53,569 nt of DNA, from assembly GCA_022573225.1 (NCBI GenBank), contig JACZUI010000013.1, positions 1 through 53,569 of the forward strand. Direction: 5' to 3'. The position numbers were made by a program, and so were the translations under genes. The DNA comes from Acidobacteriota bacterium. GTDB lineage: Bacteria > Actinomycetota > Acidimicrobiia > Spongiisociales > ZC4RG35. The notes below the pieces were generated by a model that had not been told where the DNA came from, ran no database searches, and saw only the letters and a list, made by a program, of their open reading frames with translations. Shown here piece after piece: positions 1 through 9,802 of the stretch (position 1 is its first letter; every line of letters begins with the position of its first letter).

Positions 1-102
1 ATTCTCGAGACGCCCGAGGAAACCGGGGACCGGTATGTGGCACGGGCGACGTTTGCCCCCCATGCCAGAGGTCCGCCTGTCAACAAGCCCCGCGCCATAT
101 GA
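1..102 (+). CDS. Possible C-terminal end of an unidentified protein (partial)
   Basis: Frame 1 is open from the first base to a TGA at 100-102 and reads as 33 residues with ordinary GC-rich codon use, ending in NKPRAI. It converges on ppc, leaving under 100 bases between the two stops. I do not recognise the family and the fragment is too short to assign one. It may be a chance open frame; the base before position 1 would decide this. Confidence 0.3.
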   Translation: MLETPEETGDRYVARATFAPHARGPPVNKPRAI

Positions 103-195
103 CTCTCGATGAGTGGCAGCACTTCATCGGAGATGAGCCATATCGACCGACCTGCCCCAACCTCCCCAACCCGGGCTGACCGGGATATCGCGCCG

Positions 196-2901
196 TCAGC
201 CGGTGTTCCTCATCCCGGCGGCGATTCCGTTGATCGTCAACATCAGGGCCCGGCGCAGCTCAGGGCTTTCTTCGCCGGCCCGGCTTCGTGCCAGCAGTGA
301 GACCTGGAGGAAGTTGATCGGGTCGAGGTAGATGTCTCTGACCGAGAGGGTCCGCTTGAGCAGCGGGAGGTTGTCGAGAAGCTCGGAGCCGCCGCGAAGT
401 CGGAGGATCTCACTGGTGGCGAGTTCCACCTCCTCACGAAGCCGATCCAGGATCGACCGGTGCTCCGTCTGCACCAGCGCGTCGACATACCTGGCAGCGA
501 TTTCCAGATCGGTCTTGGCCAATGTCATCTCGACGTTGGAGAGAAAGGTTTGGAAGAACCCCCAATCGGCGGCCATTTCGTCGAGCACCTCTCCGTAGCC
601 AGCTTCGCGGGCTGCGGCCAGACCGCTCCCCACTCCGAACCAGCCGGGGACCGTTTGTCTCGATTGGGTCCAGCCGAAAACCCATGGGATCGCCCTGAGG
701 TCCTCGATCCCACCCACCCCGTCGGGCCGACGACTCGGTCGGCTCCCGATGTTGAGTCGTCCCAACTCATCCACGGGGGTCGATGAGAGGAAGTAGGGCA
801 CCAAATGTGGGTCTGCGACAAGGGCCCGGTACTCGACATGTGCCGCCGAAGACACCGCTTCCATGGCTTCGGTCCAGCGATCGAGCACCTCCTTTGGATG
901 GCGAGACCGCCGGTGAAGCAGGGAGGACTCCAGTACCGAGGCGAGCGCCAGCTCGAGGTTTCGAGATGCGATATCGGGATTCCCGTACTTCTCGGAGATC
1001 ACCTCTCCCTGCTCGGTCACCTTGAGATCGCCGTCGATCGTTCCGTAGGGCTGGGCCAGGATCGCAGCATGGGTCGGCCCGCCCCCGCGTCCCACAGTGC
1101 CGCCCCGGCCATGGAAGAGACGCAGATGGATTCCGTGCTCCTCGGCGATGTTTCTCATGATCCGCTGTGCCTTGTAGATCTCCCACTGGCTGGTGGTGAT
1201 CCCGCCGACCTTGTTGGAATCGGAGTAGCCGAGCATCACCTCCTGGGTGTCGCCTCGCAGCCTCAAGATGCTCCGGTAGTGGGGGTTGTGGAACAAGTCG
1301 TCGAGCAGTCCGCCGACACGTTGGAGATCGTCAATCGTCTCGACCAAAGGGACGAAACCGATCGCTGCGCGCCCGCCTTTCAGGTCGATCAGCCCCGCCT
1401 CGCGCGCCAGGACGGCGGCTTCGATGACGTCGGCGGCGCTCTCGGTCATGGAGATCACGTAGCTCTCGATCACCTGGTCCCCGTATCGGATCTGCGCCTC
1501 TTGAATCGCATTGAAGGTGTCGAGGGTGGTGCGGGTTTGCTCCGTGAGATCGGTGTTCGGCCCGGTCAGCGGTCTTGTGCTGTCCAACTCATCAGAGAGG
1601 ACGATTGCACGCTGGTTCCCACCCATGGACGCGTAGTCGATGCCCACCAGTGAGAACATCTCCTCGAGTGCCTGGCGATGCCGCTTCGAGTGCTCGCGGA
1701 TGTCGAGCGTGGCCATTTGAAAGCCAAACGTCTCCACCGAACGACGGACACGAGCGACGGCGCCGGCTGCGATGAGTTGGCCCCGGGCCGCCCTCAAAGA
1801 AGAGCCTATGAGGTCGAGATCGGCCAGCATCTGGTTGGGGTGGGAGTAGTCGATTCCGGGGGCATGCGCCAGGCCCTGTCGGATCCGAGTGTTGGTGTTG
1901 ATGAGTCGGGTGTGGATGAAGGAGCACTTCAATCGGTATGGCTCGGCCGAGGTTCGGCGGTGCTCCCGCGACCAAACCTGCGGAAGATGGTCACGGTCTT
2001 CTTCGAGCGACGCCTCCAGTTCTGGGGTGATCGGGGCGAGACGCAGCGACATGGAGAGCTCATCCGACAGCTTCTCGACCAGGTCGATCAGGCGGCGGAG
2101 GCCACGGTCGTGCTGGAGCGCAATCGTCTCCAACGTGAGCTGGGGTGTCACTGCCGGGTTGCCGTCGCGATCGCCGCCCACCCAGGTCCCAAAGCGGATG
2201 GGAGTCGGATCGACCGGTGCTCCGAGGCGAGAGAGCTCATGCGAGATGCGCTCGGAGAGATCCGGCATCACTTCCGAGGCCAGCTCGCTCAGGTAGTAGA
2301 GGGCAGATCGGGCCTCTTCCACCGGGCTGGGTCGGTCTTGTCTGAGTTCGTCGGTCTGCCAAATCTGGTCGATGATCTCGGTGGTCTTCCGATCGATCTG
2401 AGATTGCAGTTCGGTGTCGTCGGTTTCGAGCCGCTGCTCGATGAGCCGGGCCAACCTGATCGTCTTGCTCAGGACGGAGCGGCGAGCCGCCTCGGTGGGA
2501 TGGGCGGTGAAGACAGGTCGGACCTCGAGCCGAGACAAGATCTCGATGAGGATGTCGTCGTCAGGGTCTGAAGCGATGATTCGATCGACGGTGGCGGCCA
2601 GATATCTCTCGTCGGGCGCCATCTGATCGATCCGGTGGACCTGCTCGGCAACGTTGGCCAGATAGAAGTAGGCAGTGAAGGCGCGGACCAGAGGTATGAC
2701 CTCGTCGATGGACAGGTTGGCGAGGAGTGTGTCCAGTTCGGCACCGGCCTCGCCGCTACCTCCGCGGCGTGATGACTTACCCAGCTTCCGAACATCCTCG
2801 ACGAGATCGAGCAGATCCTGGCCGTGTTGCCGAACCAGGGCGTCACCGAGTTGATTGCCGAGCCGGCGGATGTCAAGCCGGAGCTGATCCTCTGCGCTCA
2901 T
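196..2901 (-). CDS. ppc: Phosphoenolpyruvate carboxylase
   Basis: Carboxylates phosphoenolpyruvate with bicarbonate to give oxaloacetate, the cytoplasmic anaplerotic reaction feeding the TCA cycle. The 901-residue product has the usual bacterial length. It carries the catalytic FTAHPTEA segment (about residue 135), the GYSDSNKVGG block, the glycine loop FHGRGGTVGRGGGP and the family C-terminal end MRNTG. The ATG lies only 8 bases downstream of the stop of the XdhC-C gene on the same strand, so ppc looks like the last gene of the cox operon. No convincing Shine-Dalgarno sequence is visible in that gap; translation may depend on readthrough from the gene upstream. Pairing with CO dehydrogenase suggests reassimilation of inorganic carbon, but that link is inference from position only. 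Confidence 0.97.
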   Translation of the reverse strand: MSAEDQLRLDIRRLGNQLGDALVRQHGQDLLDLVEDVRKLGKSSRRGGSGEAGAELDTLLANLSIDEVIPLVRAFTAYFYLANVAEQVHRIDQMAPDERYLAATVDRIIASDPDDDILIEILSRLEVRPVFTAHPTEAARRSVLSKTIRLARLIEQRLETDDTELQSQIDRKTTEIIDQIWQTDELRQDRPSPVEEARSALYYLSELASEVMPDLSERISHELSRLGAPVDPTPIRFGTWVGGDRDGNPAVTPQLTLETIALQHDRGLRRLIDLVEKLSDELSMSLRLAPITPELEASLEEDRDHLPQVWSREHRRTSAEPYRLKCSFIHTRLINTNTRIRQGLAHAPGIDYSHPNQMLADLDLIGSSLRAARGQLIAAGAVARVRRSVETFGFQMATLDIREHSKRHRQALEEMFSLVGIDYASMGGNQRAIVLSDELDSTRPLTGPNTDLTEQTRTTLDTFNAIQEAQIRYGDQVIESYVISMTESAADVIEAAVLAREAGLIDLKGGRAAIGFVPLVETIDDLQRVGGLLDDLFHNPHYRSILRLRGDTQEVMLGYSDSNKVGGITTSQWEIYKAQRIMRNIAEEHGIHLRLFHGRGGTVGRGGGPTHAAILAQPYGTIDGDLKVTEQGEVISEKYGNPDIASRNLELALASVLESSLLHRRSRHPKEVLDRWTEAMEAVSSAAHVEYRALVADPHLVPYFLSSTPVDELGRLNIGSRPSRRPDGVGGIEDLRAIPWVFGWTQSRQTVPGWFGVGSGLAAAREAGYGEVLDEMAADWGFFQTFLSNVEMTLAKTDLEIAARYVDALVQTEHRSILDRLREEVELATSEILRLRGGSELLDNLPLLKRTLSVRDIYLDPINFLQVSLLARSRAGEESPELRRALMLTINGIAAGMRNTG

Positions 2902-2909
2902 CGGGCGGT

Positions 2910-3686
2910 CTATGTGCCCTCGGGCCGCTGGAGATGAACACGGCCTGGCCTGCCGTGGAGAGATACCCCGGTGCCGTGCCCATACCGGACCTTGGTCATC
3001 TCGGCCAGGATTGATACGGCCACCTCTTGGGGGGTCTCGGCGCCGATGTCCAGTCCTACCGGCCCATGAACCCGCGCCACGTCGGCGTCTGAGAATCCCT
3101 TCTCTCTGAGCCGACCCAGCCGGAGGTCGTGGGTGCGTTTGCTACCCATCGCCCCGATGTAGCGGACATCACTCTTCAAGGCCGCCTCGAGCACCGGGTC
3201 CTCGTGGCGCTGGTCGTGGGCGAGCACCACTACCCAGGTACGGCGATCGAACAGGAGCTGATCCATCAAGTCACCGGGCCAACCCACCAGAACCCGGTGG
3301 GCGGTGGAGAACCTCTCCTCGGTTGCGAAGGCGGCACGCGCATCGACGATTGTTACCCGATAGCCCATTTGACCGGCGAAAAGGGCCAGCGACTGGCCGA
3401 TGTGAACGGCGCCGAAGATGAGAAGATCTTGGGGAGGCGCCAGGGTCTCGATGAATACGGAGACCGAATCGTAATCGAGCGCGCGGCGTTGCTCGTTCTT
3501 CATCAGCTTGACAGCGTCCGCCCTGATCTCTTGATCCGTCCCGGCCGGCAAACTTCCAGCCACCAGCCGGCCGTCGAAGTCCAAAACTGCCTTCGACCCC
3601 GTGTCCTCGCCGGATACGACGCTTATGACGGAGCCGAACTCCTCCGCGTCGAGAATCCGCTGGATGGCATCAAAGACGGCTACCAC
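2910..3686 (-). CDS. XdhC Rossmann-domain protein (CoxI/XdhC C-terminal half)
   Basis: Molybdenum hydroxylase maturation factor of the XdhC/CoxI family. The open frame runs further upstream, but conserved sequence starts at VVAVFDAIQ, so I place the start at GTG 3684-3686. This overlaps the stop of the preceding XdhC N-terminal protein by 7 bases and gives 258 residues. Visible features are a Rossmann-like segment [15 protein letters not shown] (about residues 95-110), the [18 protein letters not shown] block, [10 protein letters not shown], and [19 protein letters not shown] near the end. Family members help insert or sulfurate the molybdenum cofactor in xanthine or CO dehydrogenases. Here the usual single XdhC chain is split into two genes with this one. 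Role in CODH maturation is inferred from the operon. Confidence 0.85.
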   Translation of the reverse strand: MVAVFDAIQRILDAEEFGSVISVVSGEDTGSKAVLDFDGRLVAGSLPAGTDQEIRADAVKLMKNEQRRALDYDSVSVFIETLAPPQDLLIFGAVHIGQSLALFAGQMGYRVTIVDARAAFATEERFSTAHRVLVGWPGDLMDQLLFDRRTWVVVLAHDQRHEDPVLEAALKSDVRYIGAMGSKRTHDLRLGRLREKGFSDADVARVHGPVGLDIGAETPQEVAVSILAEMTKVRYGHGTGVSLHGRPGRVHLQRPEGT

Positions 3687-3988
3687 AGCTCGATGAAGAC
3701 GTCGATGGTCCCACCGCAGGCCATACCCACCTCGAAGGCATCCTCGTCGGCGATTCCGTATGTCACCGTCTTCGGTTTGCCGGTCTTGATGACCTCCATG
3801 GCGTGGAGGAACACATCGTTCTCGACGCAACCTCCGCTTACCGACCCCTCCATGTCTCCGGCGGAGGAGACCATGAACTTGGAGCCCTCAGGTCTTGGGG
3901 CGCTGCCTTGCACCCGAATCACGGTGGCGACGGCGACCTTCTTGCCCTCGTCGTCCCACTTGTTGCGCATCTCGAGTTGGTGTCTCAT
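3680..3988 (-). CDS. XdhC/CoxI N-terminal domain protein
   Basis: A 102-residue protein covering only the N-terminal XdhC domain: [20 protein letters not shown] (about residues 17-36), [10 protein letters not shown], and the cysteine motif [13 protein letters not shown] close to the C-terminus. The Rossmann half is encoded by the next gene, overlapping by 7 bases. The start ATG overlaps the stop of coxE (ATGA, 3985-3988) and has a GGAG sequence 5 bases upstream inside coxE. Tight coupling with coxE and coxD supports a function in maturing the Mo/Cu centre of CO dehydrogenase. Short stand-alone XdhC-N proteins are known in such operons, so the split need not be damage. Confidence 0.85.
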   Translation of the reverse strand: MRHQLEMRNKWDDEGKKVAVATVIRVQGSAPRPEGSKFMVSSAGDMEGSVSGGCVENDVFLHAMEVIKTGKPKTVTYGIADEDAFEVGMACGGTIDVFIELW

Positions 3989-5106
3989 GCTCTCCGTACT
4001 CCGCTGATCGACTCGAGCAGCCGAATCACTCCTCGAAGATCGTTCACGCTAGCGGCCGGAAGGAGATGGTCGATGTACGGCGATGCCGCCCTCATGCCCT
4101 GGGTGGCCGGCTCGTAGCTGGCCCGTGCGGCGAGGGGGTTCAGCCAGATGACTTTGTGGACCGAACGCGACAGCCGGGCCATCTCCGTGGCAAGGACCTG
4201 GGGATCTCCACAGTCCCAGCCGTCGGACAGGATCAGGACCACCGGCCCTCCTCGGGCCATTCGTCTGCTCCACTCCTTGTTCCACTCGGCGAGCGCCTCC
4301 CCGATCTGGGTTCCTCCGGACCAGTCGTCCACCGTCTCGTTCACGCTGGCAAGGGCCGCCTTTGTGTCGCGTTTGGACATCGGGTCTGTGACCCGGGTGA
4401 GGTGGGTCGAGAACGTGAAGACCTCAACATGTCCGAGACGTTGTTGCGCCGCATGGGCGAAGACAAGAAACAGGTCGGCGTATCGCTCCATGGATCCGGA
4501 GATGTCCGCGATGATGATCAACGGGCGGCGTCGTTTGCGGCGCTCCCGGTACCTGATCGGCATCATGTCGCCGGCAGGGCCGACCGCGGAGTGAAGGGTC
4601 CGTCTCATATCGGGTCTGCGACCATGGCGGTCGGGCGCCCAGCGTCGAGTCTTGACGTCGGTTGGCTGCCACAGCATGGTCATAACCAGTCGTCTCGCCT
4701 CAACGAGATCGTCTTCATCCAGGTCGGCGAAATCGCGATCGCCTACGGCTTCCACGGCCGAGGCGCCGGCCTGGTCGGAGGTCTCACCGGTCTGCTCCGT
4801 CTCCAAAGGTCTGAGGATCGGGGTAGTCGACGAGCCCTGACTCATGGTGGAACTGTGCTGCTCGGCGATCCGGGGCATGCGGAGGCCCTCAAAGAACTTC
4901 TGGAACTCCTCGTCGTACAAGGCGCGTTGGGATGGATCGGTGATCGTCAGCGAGCGGAGCGCGGCACAAACCTGGTCCCGGTCGGCCAGGTCGACCAGGA
5001 GCAGAGATCGCGCCATGTCTGCCGTCTGGTCAGGCGTGACCACGAGACCACGACCTCGGAGCGCCGTGGCGAAGCCGGACAGGTCGAGGACGGGCCCGGG
5101 GGTCAT
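3985..5106 (-). CDS. coxE: CoxE-like von Willebrand factor A protein
   Basis: A 373-residue VWA protein of the CoxE family. The metal-ion-dependent adhesion motif DISGS occurs in [18 protein letters not shown] (about residue 200), followed by the threonine and aspartate positions typical of VWA folds ([19 protein letters not shown]). It follows coxD with a 4-base overlap (5103-5106). In Oligotropha carboxidovorans, CoxD (AAA+ ATPase) and CoxE act together in assembling the copper-sulfur-molybdenum active site of CO dehydrogenase; the same gene order here supports that role. The N-terminal third has the helical region seen in CoxE proteins. It acts in the cytoplasm, possibly at the membrane; no signal peptide is visible. 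Confidence 0.92.
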   Translation of the reverse strand: MTPGPVLDLSGFATALRGRGLVVTPDQTADMARSLLLVDLADRDQVCAALRSLTITDPSQRALYDEEFQKFFEGLRMPRIAEQHSSTMSQGSSTTPILRPLETEQTGETSDQAGASAVEAVGDRDFADLDEDDLVEARRLVMTMLWQPTDVKTRRWAPDRHGRRPDMRRTLHSAVGPAGDMMPIRYRERRKRRRPLIIIADISGSMERYADLFLVFAHAAQQRLGHVEVFTFSTHLTRVTDPMSKRDTKAALASVNETVDDWSGGTQIGEALAEWNKEWSRRMARGGPVVLILSDGWDCGDPQVLATEMARLSRSVHKVIWLNPLAARASYEPATQGMRAASPYIDHLLPAASVNDLRGVIRLLESISGVRRA

Positions 5107-5981
5107 CCGACCAGAGCTTCGACTCCAGCGTCTCTCACCTGGTCGATGTCGTCCTTGTACTTGAGGACCACGCCCAGCGTTCTGTTTATCACATCGGACG
5201 TCAGCTGGCCGGCACCCAGGAGCTTGAGGGACTCGGCCCAGTCGAGGGTCTCGGCGACTCCCGGTGGTTTGAACAGATTCTGCTCTCGAAGGCGGTTCAT
5301 CGCCGCCGCAAGTGCATCGGCGAGGTCGGGCTCGATGCCATCGACCTTTCGCAACACGATGGCTGCCTCCCTCTCCCGCGTGGGGTAATCGATCCAGTGG
5401 TAGATGCAGCGACGCTTCAAGGCGTCGTGGATCTCACGGGTGCGGTTGGACGTCAGGACCACGATCGGTGGAGTCTCAGCGGAGATCGTCCCGATTTCAG
5501 GAATAGATATCTGGAAATCGGAGAGAAGCTCGAGGAGAAAAGCCTCGAACTCTTCGTCGGCCCGGTCGAGTTCGTCGATGAGCAAGACGGGCCGGTGTTT
5601 GTTCTTTGTTGCCTCGATTGCTTGGAGGAGGGGGCGGGCGATCAGGAAGTCTCGGCTCATGATGTCTCTCGCGCTTGCGGAAGAGCCCTCACCTCTCGCC
5701 TCGAGAAGCCTGATTTCCATCATTTGGCGGGCGTAGTCCCATTCGTAGAGAGCCTGACCTACATCGAGCCCCTCGTAGCACTGAAGGCGAATCAGCCTGT
5801 CCCCGGCAAGGCTCGCCAGCACCTTCGCCACCTCGGTCTTGCCTACCCCGGCTTCCCCTTCGAGGAAGAGAGGACGGCCGAGCTGCAGGGCAAGATGAAT
5901 GGCCACCGTCAAATCGTCGTCAGCGAGGTAGTCGTGAGCGCCCAATGCATCCTTGAGATCTTCAACCGTCGAAGGGATCAT
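5103..5981 (-). CDS. coxD: CoxD-like MoxR-family AAA+ ATPase
   Basis: A 292-residue MoxR-type AAA+ ATPase. Walker A is GEAGVGKTE (about residues 41-49), Walker B is VLLIDELDRAD (about residues 130-140), and the sensor segment is VVLTSNRTREIHDALKRRC. Such ATPases pair with VWA proteins to remodel metalloenzymes; CoxD is needed in O. carboxidovorans for the sulfuration and copper steps of CODH maturation. It sits 19 bases downstream of the XdhC-YHS gene and overlaps coxE by 4 bases, the classic L-D-E order apart from the inserted XdhC-YHS gene. The ATG lacks a strong Shine-Dalgarno sequence. Confidence 0.93.
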   Translation of the reverse strand: MIPSTVEDLKDALGAHDYLADDDLTVAIHLALQLGRPLFLEGEAGVGKTEVAKVLASLAGDRLIRLQCYEGLDVGQALYEWDYARQMMEIRLLEARGEGSSASARDIMSRDFLIARPLLQAIEATKNKHRPVLLIDELDRADEEFEAFLLELLSDFQISIPEIGTISAETPPIVVLTSNRTREIHDALKRRCIYHWIDYPTREREAAIVLRKVDGIEPDLADALAAAMNRLREQNLFKPPGVAETLDWAESLKLLGAGQLTSDVINRTLGVVLKYKDDIDQVRDAGVEALVG

Positions 5982-6000
5982 GGTGAGAGCCTAAGTCGCC

Positions 6001-6963
6001 TCAGACGGTGACGTAATCGGCAGGGGTCTTCTCGAAGGATGCCTTGCAGCCCGGAGAACAGAAATAGTAGGTCTCTCCGTCGTGCTCGCTGATCCACCGC
6101 GCCGTTGCCAACTCAACCTCCATGTGGCACACCGGATCGATCGCCGTGTGTGGCTGGTCTGCCGGCTCGGAGGAGCCTCCCAGTTCTCCGGCAGCCTTTC
6201 GCTGGATGAGGTCGGCGAGGATGGCAACCCCGATCTCACGATGGCTGACATGTCCGAGGTCGACTCCTGCCGGCGCGACCACCCGGCCGAGTTGGTCGTC
6301 GGCCATACCGCGGTCGCGGAGATAGCCGACGATGGTCTCCGCTCGCTTCTTGGAAGCAACCAGGCCGATGTATCCGGCATCCGTTTGTAGCGCTGCCTCC
6401 AGAGCAGGCTCGTCGTAGTGGCCTTGGGTGGCAATCACGACGGCGCTGGTCGAATCGACGTCGGGTGGCATCACCATCCTCGTCAGGACCGTGTCGGCGC
6501 TGGAGTAGTCATCCTTCGAGCCGCCGTCATCAACCACCGTCACCCGCCAATCCAGGGCATTGGCGAGCTTGGTGAGGGTGGAAACGGCAGGCGACCGCCC
6601 TACGATCACCAAATACGGCTGGGGGAGCATTGGTTCCAGGTAGACCTCCAAGGCGCCTTCGGAGGTGCACGATATCGGCACCGTGGTCACGTCCGGTCTA
6701 GCGGCGGCGGCTATGTCCTCTTCGGTTCCCAAGAACAGCAGCCGCGGCTTGCCGTCGGCCATGGCCTCCCGGGCCTCTCTGATCACCACGGGCTCGGCAC
6801 ATGCGCCGCCGATCCATCCGGTGACTGTCCCGTCTGGCTGGATGATTGCCGCCGATCCTCGTTTTCCTGACGACGGGCCACGCGCCCATACGACGGTTGC
6901 CGTCAGGAATGTCTGGCGCTGGCGACTGAGTTCGGCCGCCAGCTCCAGCAACTGGCTGTTCAT
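6001..6963 (-). CDS. XdhC-family maturation protein fused to a C-terminal YHS domain
   Basis: A 320-residue protein with three parts: an XdhC N-terminal domain with GWIGGACAEPVV (about residues 49-60), a Rossmann-like XdhC C-terminal domain (YLVIVGRSPA, then YIGLVASKKRAE and GHVSHREIGVAILADLI), and a C-terminal YHS-type metal-binding domain from about residue 270 with DPVCHMEV and YYFCSPGCKASFEKTP. YHS domains carry conserved cysteines and occur in metal (often copper) handling proteins. The start ATG overlaps the coxL stop (ATGA, 6960-6963). It occupies the position between coxL and coxD. A role in delivering copper or sulfur to the Mo-Cu site is an attractive inference; XdhC function itself is family knowledge. 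Confidence 0.88.
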   Translation of the reverse strand: MNSQLLELAAELSRQRQTFLTATVVWARGPSSGKRGSAAIIQPDGTVTGWIGGACAEPVVIREAREAMADGKPRLLFLGTEEDIAAAARPDVTTVPISCTSEGALEVYLEPMLPQPYLVIVGRSPAVSTLTKLANALDWRVTVVDDGGSKDDYSSADTVLTRMVMPPDVDSTSAVVIATQGHYDEPALEAALQTDAGYIGLVASKKRAETIVGYLRDRGMADDQLGRVVAPAGVDLGHVSHREIGVAILADLIQRKAAGELGGSSEPADQPHTAIDPVCHMEVELATARWISEHDGETYYFCSPGCKASFEKTPADYVTV

Positions 6964-9329
6964 CCGTTAGACGCTGTTTCCAGGGCTGCCCACACTTTGT
7001 CCGCAGTCACCGGCATCTCGAAGTTGCGGACACCGAGGTGCTCCAGGGCGTCCACCACAGCATTGACGTATGCCGCCGGTGATCCCACCGTTGCCGACTC
7101 GCCTACACCCTTGGCGCCGATCGGGTGGTGAGGAGAGGGGGTAACCGTCTCGCCCAGTTCGAACCTCGGGGTCTCCCAAGCAGTAGGAACCAGGTAATCC
7201 ATGAAGCTTGACGCGAGATGGTTGCCCGCCTCGTCGAACGTGATGGATTGCATCGATGACATGGCGTACCCCTCGGCGAGCCCGCCGTGGATCTGACCTT
7301 CGACGATCATTGGGTTGATGCGCACTCCACAGTCGTCAACCGCGACCATGCGGCGAACCTTCCACTGGCCGGTAGCGGGGTCGACGTCGACCACCACGAT
7401 GTAGCTGCCGAACGGGTAGGTCATGTTCGGCGGGTCGTAGTAGTGAACTCCCTCCAGTCCGGCTTCGACGCCGGGTGGGGGGTTGGTGTAGGCGGCGAAG
7501 GCCACGTCTTGGATCGACACCGAGCTTTCGGGATCGCCCTTGACGAAGAACTTGCCGGTCTCCCACTCCAGATCGTCCTCTGACGCTTCGAGGAGGTGGG
7601 CGGCGATCTTCTTGGCCTTCTCTCTGAGCTTGCGTGAGATGACAGCAGTTGCCGCTCCCGCCACCGGAACGCTCCTCGAGGCGTACGTGCCCAATCCATA
7701 CGGCGTGTTGTCGGTGTCACCCTCGACGACCTTGATATCATCCGCCGGAATCCCCAGTTCTTCTGCGACGATCTGGGCGAAGGTCGTCTCGTGGCCCTGG
7801 CCTTGGCTCTTGACGCCCAGCTTGAGGATCGCCTTTCCGGTGGGATGGACCCGCAACTCGGCTGAGTCGAACATCTTGAGTCCGACAATGTCGTAGTCCT
7901 CACCGTGTCCGGCGCCGACTACCTCGGTGAAGCTGGCAATACCGACTCCAACCAGTTTGCCCTCCTTGCGGGCCTGTTCCTTTTCGGCCTGGATCTTGTC
8001 GTATCCCACGATCCGCATTGCCTCACGGAGAGCGGCTTCGTAGTCACCCGAGTCATAGACGAACCCGGTGGGTGTCGTATAGGGGAATTGCTCAGGCTGG
8101 ATGAAGTTCTTCAGCCTGAACTCCGCAGGGTCCATGCCAATCTCGTACGCGGCATTTTGCACGAGGCGTTCGATCAGGTACGACGCTTCCGTGACCCGGA
8201 ACGAGCAGCGGTACGCGACGCCACCGGGGGCCTTGTTGGTGTAGGCGCCGCGAGTGGTGACATGTGCGGCCTGATAGTCGTACGAGCCGGTCACGATATG
8301 GAACATGCCGGCGCGGAGCTTGCTCGGCTGTGCGTCCGAGAAGAAGGCGCCCTGATCGGAGAGCATGTCGACCCTGAGGCCAACGATCTTGCCCTCGCTG
8401 CTCAGGGCGAGTTCGCCCTTCATGTAATAGTCACGAGCGAATCCGGTGGAGACCAGGTTTTCTGTCCGGGTCTCGATCCATTTCACCGGTTGGCCGATGA
8501 CCAGCGATGCCGCGGTTGCCACGACGTAACCGGGGTAGATCGGGACTTTGTTGCCAAAGCCTCCACCGAGGTCCGGGGACACGATGCGGATGTTCTGCTC
8601 GGGCAGACCCGCTACCAGGGCAAACAAGGTGCGATGGGCGTGGGGGGCCTGTGACGTCATGTAGAGCGTCGTCTGGCCGGTGGCCGAGTCGACGTCGGCG
8701 ATGATGCCGCAGGTCTCCAGTGGTGCCGGATGGGACCGCGGGTAATGCGTCTCCAGGCTGATGATCTTGTCGGCGGCGGCGAATGCCGCGTCGGTGGCGG
8801 CTTTGTCCCCGGACTCCCATTCGTAGACCAGATTGGTTTCCTGGTCCTCCTTGTCGTCCCGAATGACCGGAGCGTCCTCTTCCAGGGCCCGCATCGGGTT
8901 GACGATCGCCTCGAGCTCGTCGTACTCGACCTCGATCAGTCGGGCGGCGTCTTGCGCGACGTAGGGGTCGGTGGCGATAACCGCCGCGATTTCCTGGCCC
9001 TGGAACCGGACCTTGTCGGTGGCGAGAACCGCCTGGGTGTCATTTGACAGCGTCGGCATCCACGCGAGGTTGTATCCAGCCAGCAGCTCTCCGGTAACAA
9101 CAGCGATGACGCCTTCAACGGCCTCGGCCGCAGAGGTGTCGATCGAGATGATCCGGGCGTGAGCGACCGGGCTTCTGTGTATCGCCATATGAAGCATTCC
9201 GGGAAGCTCTATGTCGTCGACATAGTTGCCTCGACCCTCGATGAACCGGGCGTCCTCGACCCGCTTGCGGCTGTGGCCAAGACCGCCGATCTCCGGAGAC
9301 GTGTGCGGCTTGTGTGCGGTCGTGGTCAT
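6960..9329 (-). CDS. coxL: Aerobic carbon-monoxide dehydrogenase large subunit, form I
   Basis: Molybdenum hydroxylase catalytic subunit oxidising CO to CO2. The open frame extends upstream, but homology begins at [16 protein letters not shown]; the ATG at 9327-9329 overlaps the coxS stop (ATGA), giving 789 residues. The diagnostic form I active-site loop AYRCSFR is present, with the copper-liganding cysteine at residue 375 (codon 8205-8207); form II proteins have AYRGAGR instead. Other molybdopterin-binding blocks are GGGFGNK and [11 protein letters not shown], and the catalytic glutamate motif GAKGVGESA lies near the C-terminus. Full length for the family. It forms the L subunit of an (LMS)2 heterohexamer with CoxM and CoxS. 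I consider it a true CO dehydrogenase rather than a generic aldehyde oxidase-like relative. Confidence 0.97.
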   Translation of the reverse strand: MTTTAHKPHTSPEIGGLGHSRKRVEDARFIEGRGNYVDDIELPGMLHMAIHRSPVAHARIISIDTSAAEAVEGVIAVVTGELLAGYNLAWMPTLSNDTQAVLATDKVRFQGQEIAAVIATDPYVAQDAARLIEVEYDELEAIVNPMRALEEDAPVIRDDKEDQETNLVYEWESGDKAATDAAFAAADKIISLETHYPRSHPAPLETCGIIADVDSATGQTTLYMTSQAPHAHRTLFALVAGLPEQNIRIVSPDLGGGFGNKVPIYPGYVVATAASLVIGQPVKWIETRTENLVSTGFARDYYMKGELALSSEGKIVGLRVDMLSDQGAFFSDAQPSKLRAGMFHIVTGSYDYQAAHVTTRGAYTNKAPGGVAYRCSFRVTEASYLIERLVQNAAYEIGMDPAEFRLKNFIQPEQFPYTTPTGFVYDSGDYEAALREAMRIVGYDKIQAEKEQARKEGKLVGVGIASFTEVVGAGHGEDYDIVGLKMFDSAELRVHPTGKAILKLGVKSQGQGHETTFAQIVAEELGIPADDIKVVEGDTDNTPYGLGTYASRSVPVAGAATAVISRKLREKAKKIAAHLLEASEDDLEWETGKFFVKGDPESSVSIQDVAFAAYTNPPPGVEAGLEGVHYYDPPNMTYPFGSYIVVVDVDPATGQWKVRRMVAVDDCGVRINPMIVEGQIHGGLAEGYAMSSMQSITFDEAGNHLASSFMDYLVPTAWETPRFELGETVTPSPHHPIGAKGVGESATVGSPAAYVNAVVDALEHLGVRNFEMPVTADKVWAALETASNG

Positions 9330-9802
9330 ACGCTTGCTCCCTCTTTGGCGGACTGTGCAGCCGCCTGGATTGCCTTGACAATGTTCATGTAACCGGTGCA
9401 CCGGCAGAGATTGCCGGAGATCGCCCAGCGGACTTCGTCCTCCGTCGGGTCGGGGTTCTCTTCGAGAAGAGCGGTTCCCACCAGCATCATCGCCGGCGTG
9501 CAGAATCCGCATTGCAACCCATGCTCCTCGTGGAACGCCGTTTGCATCGCCGAGAGCTCGCCGTTTTGCTTGAGACCTTCCACTGTGGTGATTGATCGCC
9601 CGTTGGCCTGCACCGCAAAAACAGTGCATGTTTTCACTGGGGTGCCGTCGAGGAGAACGGTGCAGACTCCACAACTCGTGGTGTCACACCCAATGTGGGT
9701 TCCGGTGAGACCGAGATTGCTGCGGATGAAGTCGACAAGGAGCAATCTTGGTTCTACGTCAGCCGACCGCTCGGTGCCGTTGATGGTCACGGTGACGTTC
9801 AT
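9326..9802 (-). CDS. coxS: CO dehydrogenase small subunit, 2x[2Fe-2S]
   Basis: Iron-sulfur subunit passing electrons from the Mo-Cu site to the FAD of CoxM. The 158 residues contain the plant-type [2Fe-2S] motif [16 protein letters not shown] with the fourth cysteine in VKTC, and the second cluster motif [10 protein letters not shown] with [10 protein letters not shown]. Length and order are standard. It overlaps coxM by 4 bases upstream and coxL by 4 bases downstream, so the three subunits are translationally coupled. Confidence 0.97.
   Translation of the reverse strand: MNVTVTINGTERSADVEPRLLLVDFIRSNLGLTGTHIGCDTTSCGVCTVLLDGTPVKTCTVFAVQANGRSITTVEGLKQNGELSAMQTAFHEEHGLQCGFCTPAMMLVGTALLEENPDPTEDEVRWAISGNLCRCTGYMNIVKAIQAAAQSAKEGASV

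Noticed and set aside
3895..5388. 497-codon open frame on the + strand
   Set aside because: It is antisense to coxE/coxD, which have clear motifs; composition is that of a shadow frame.
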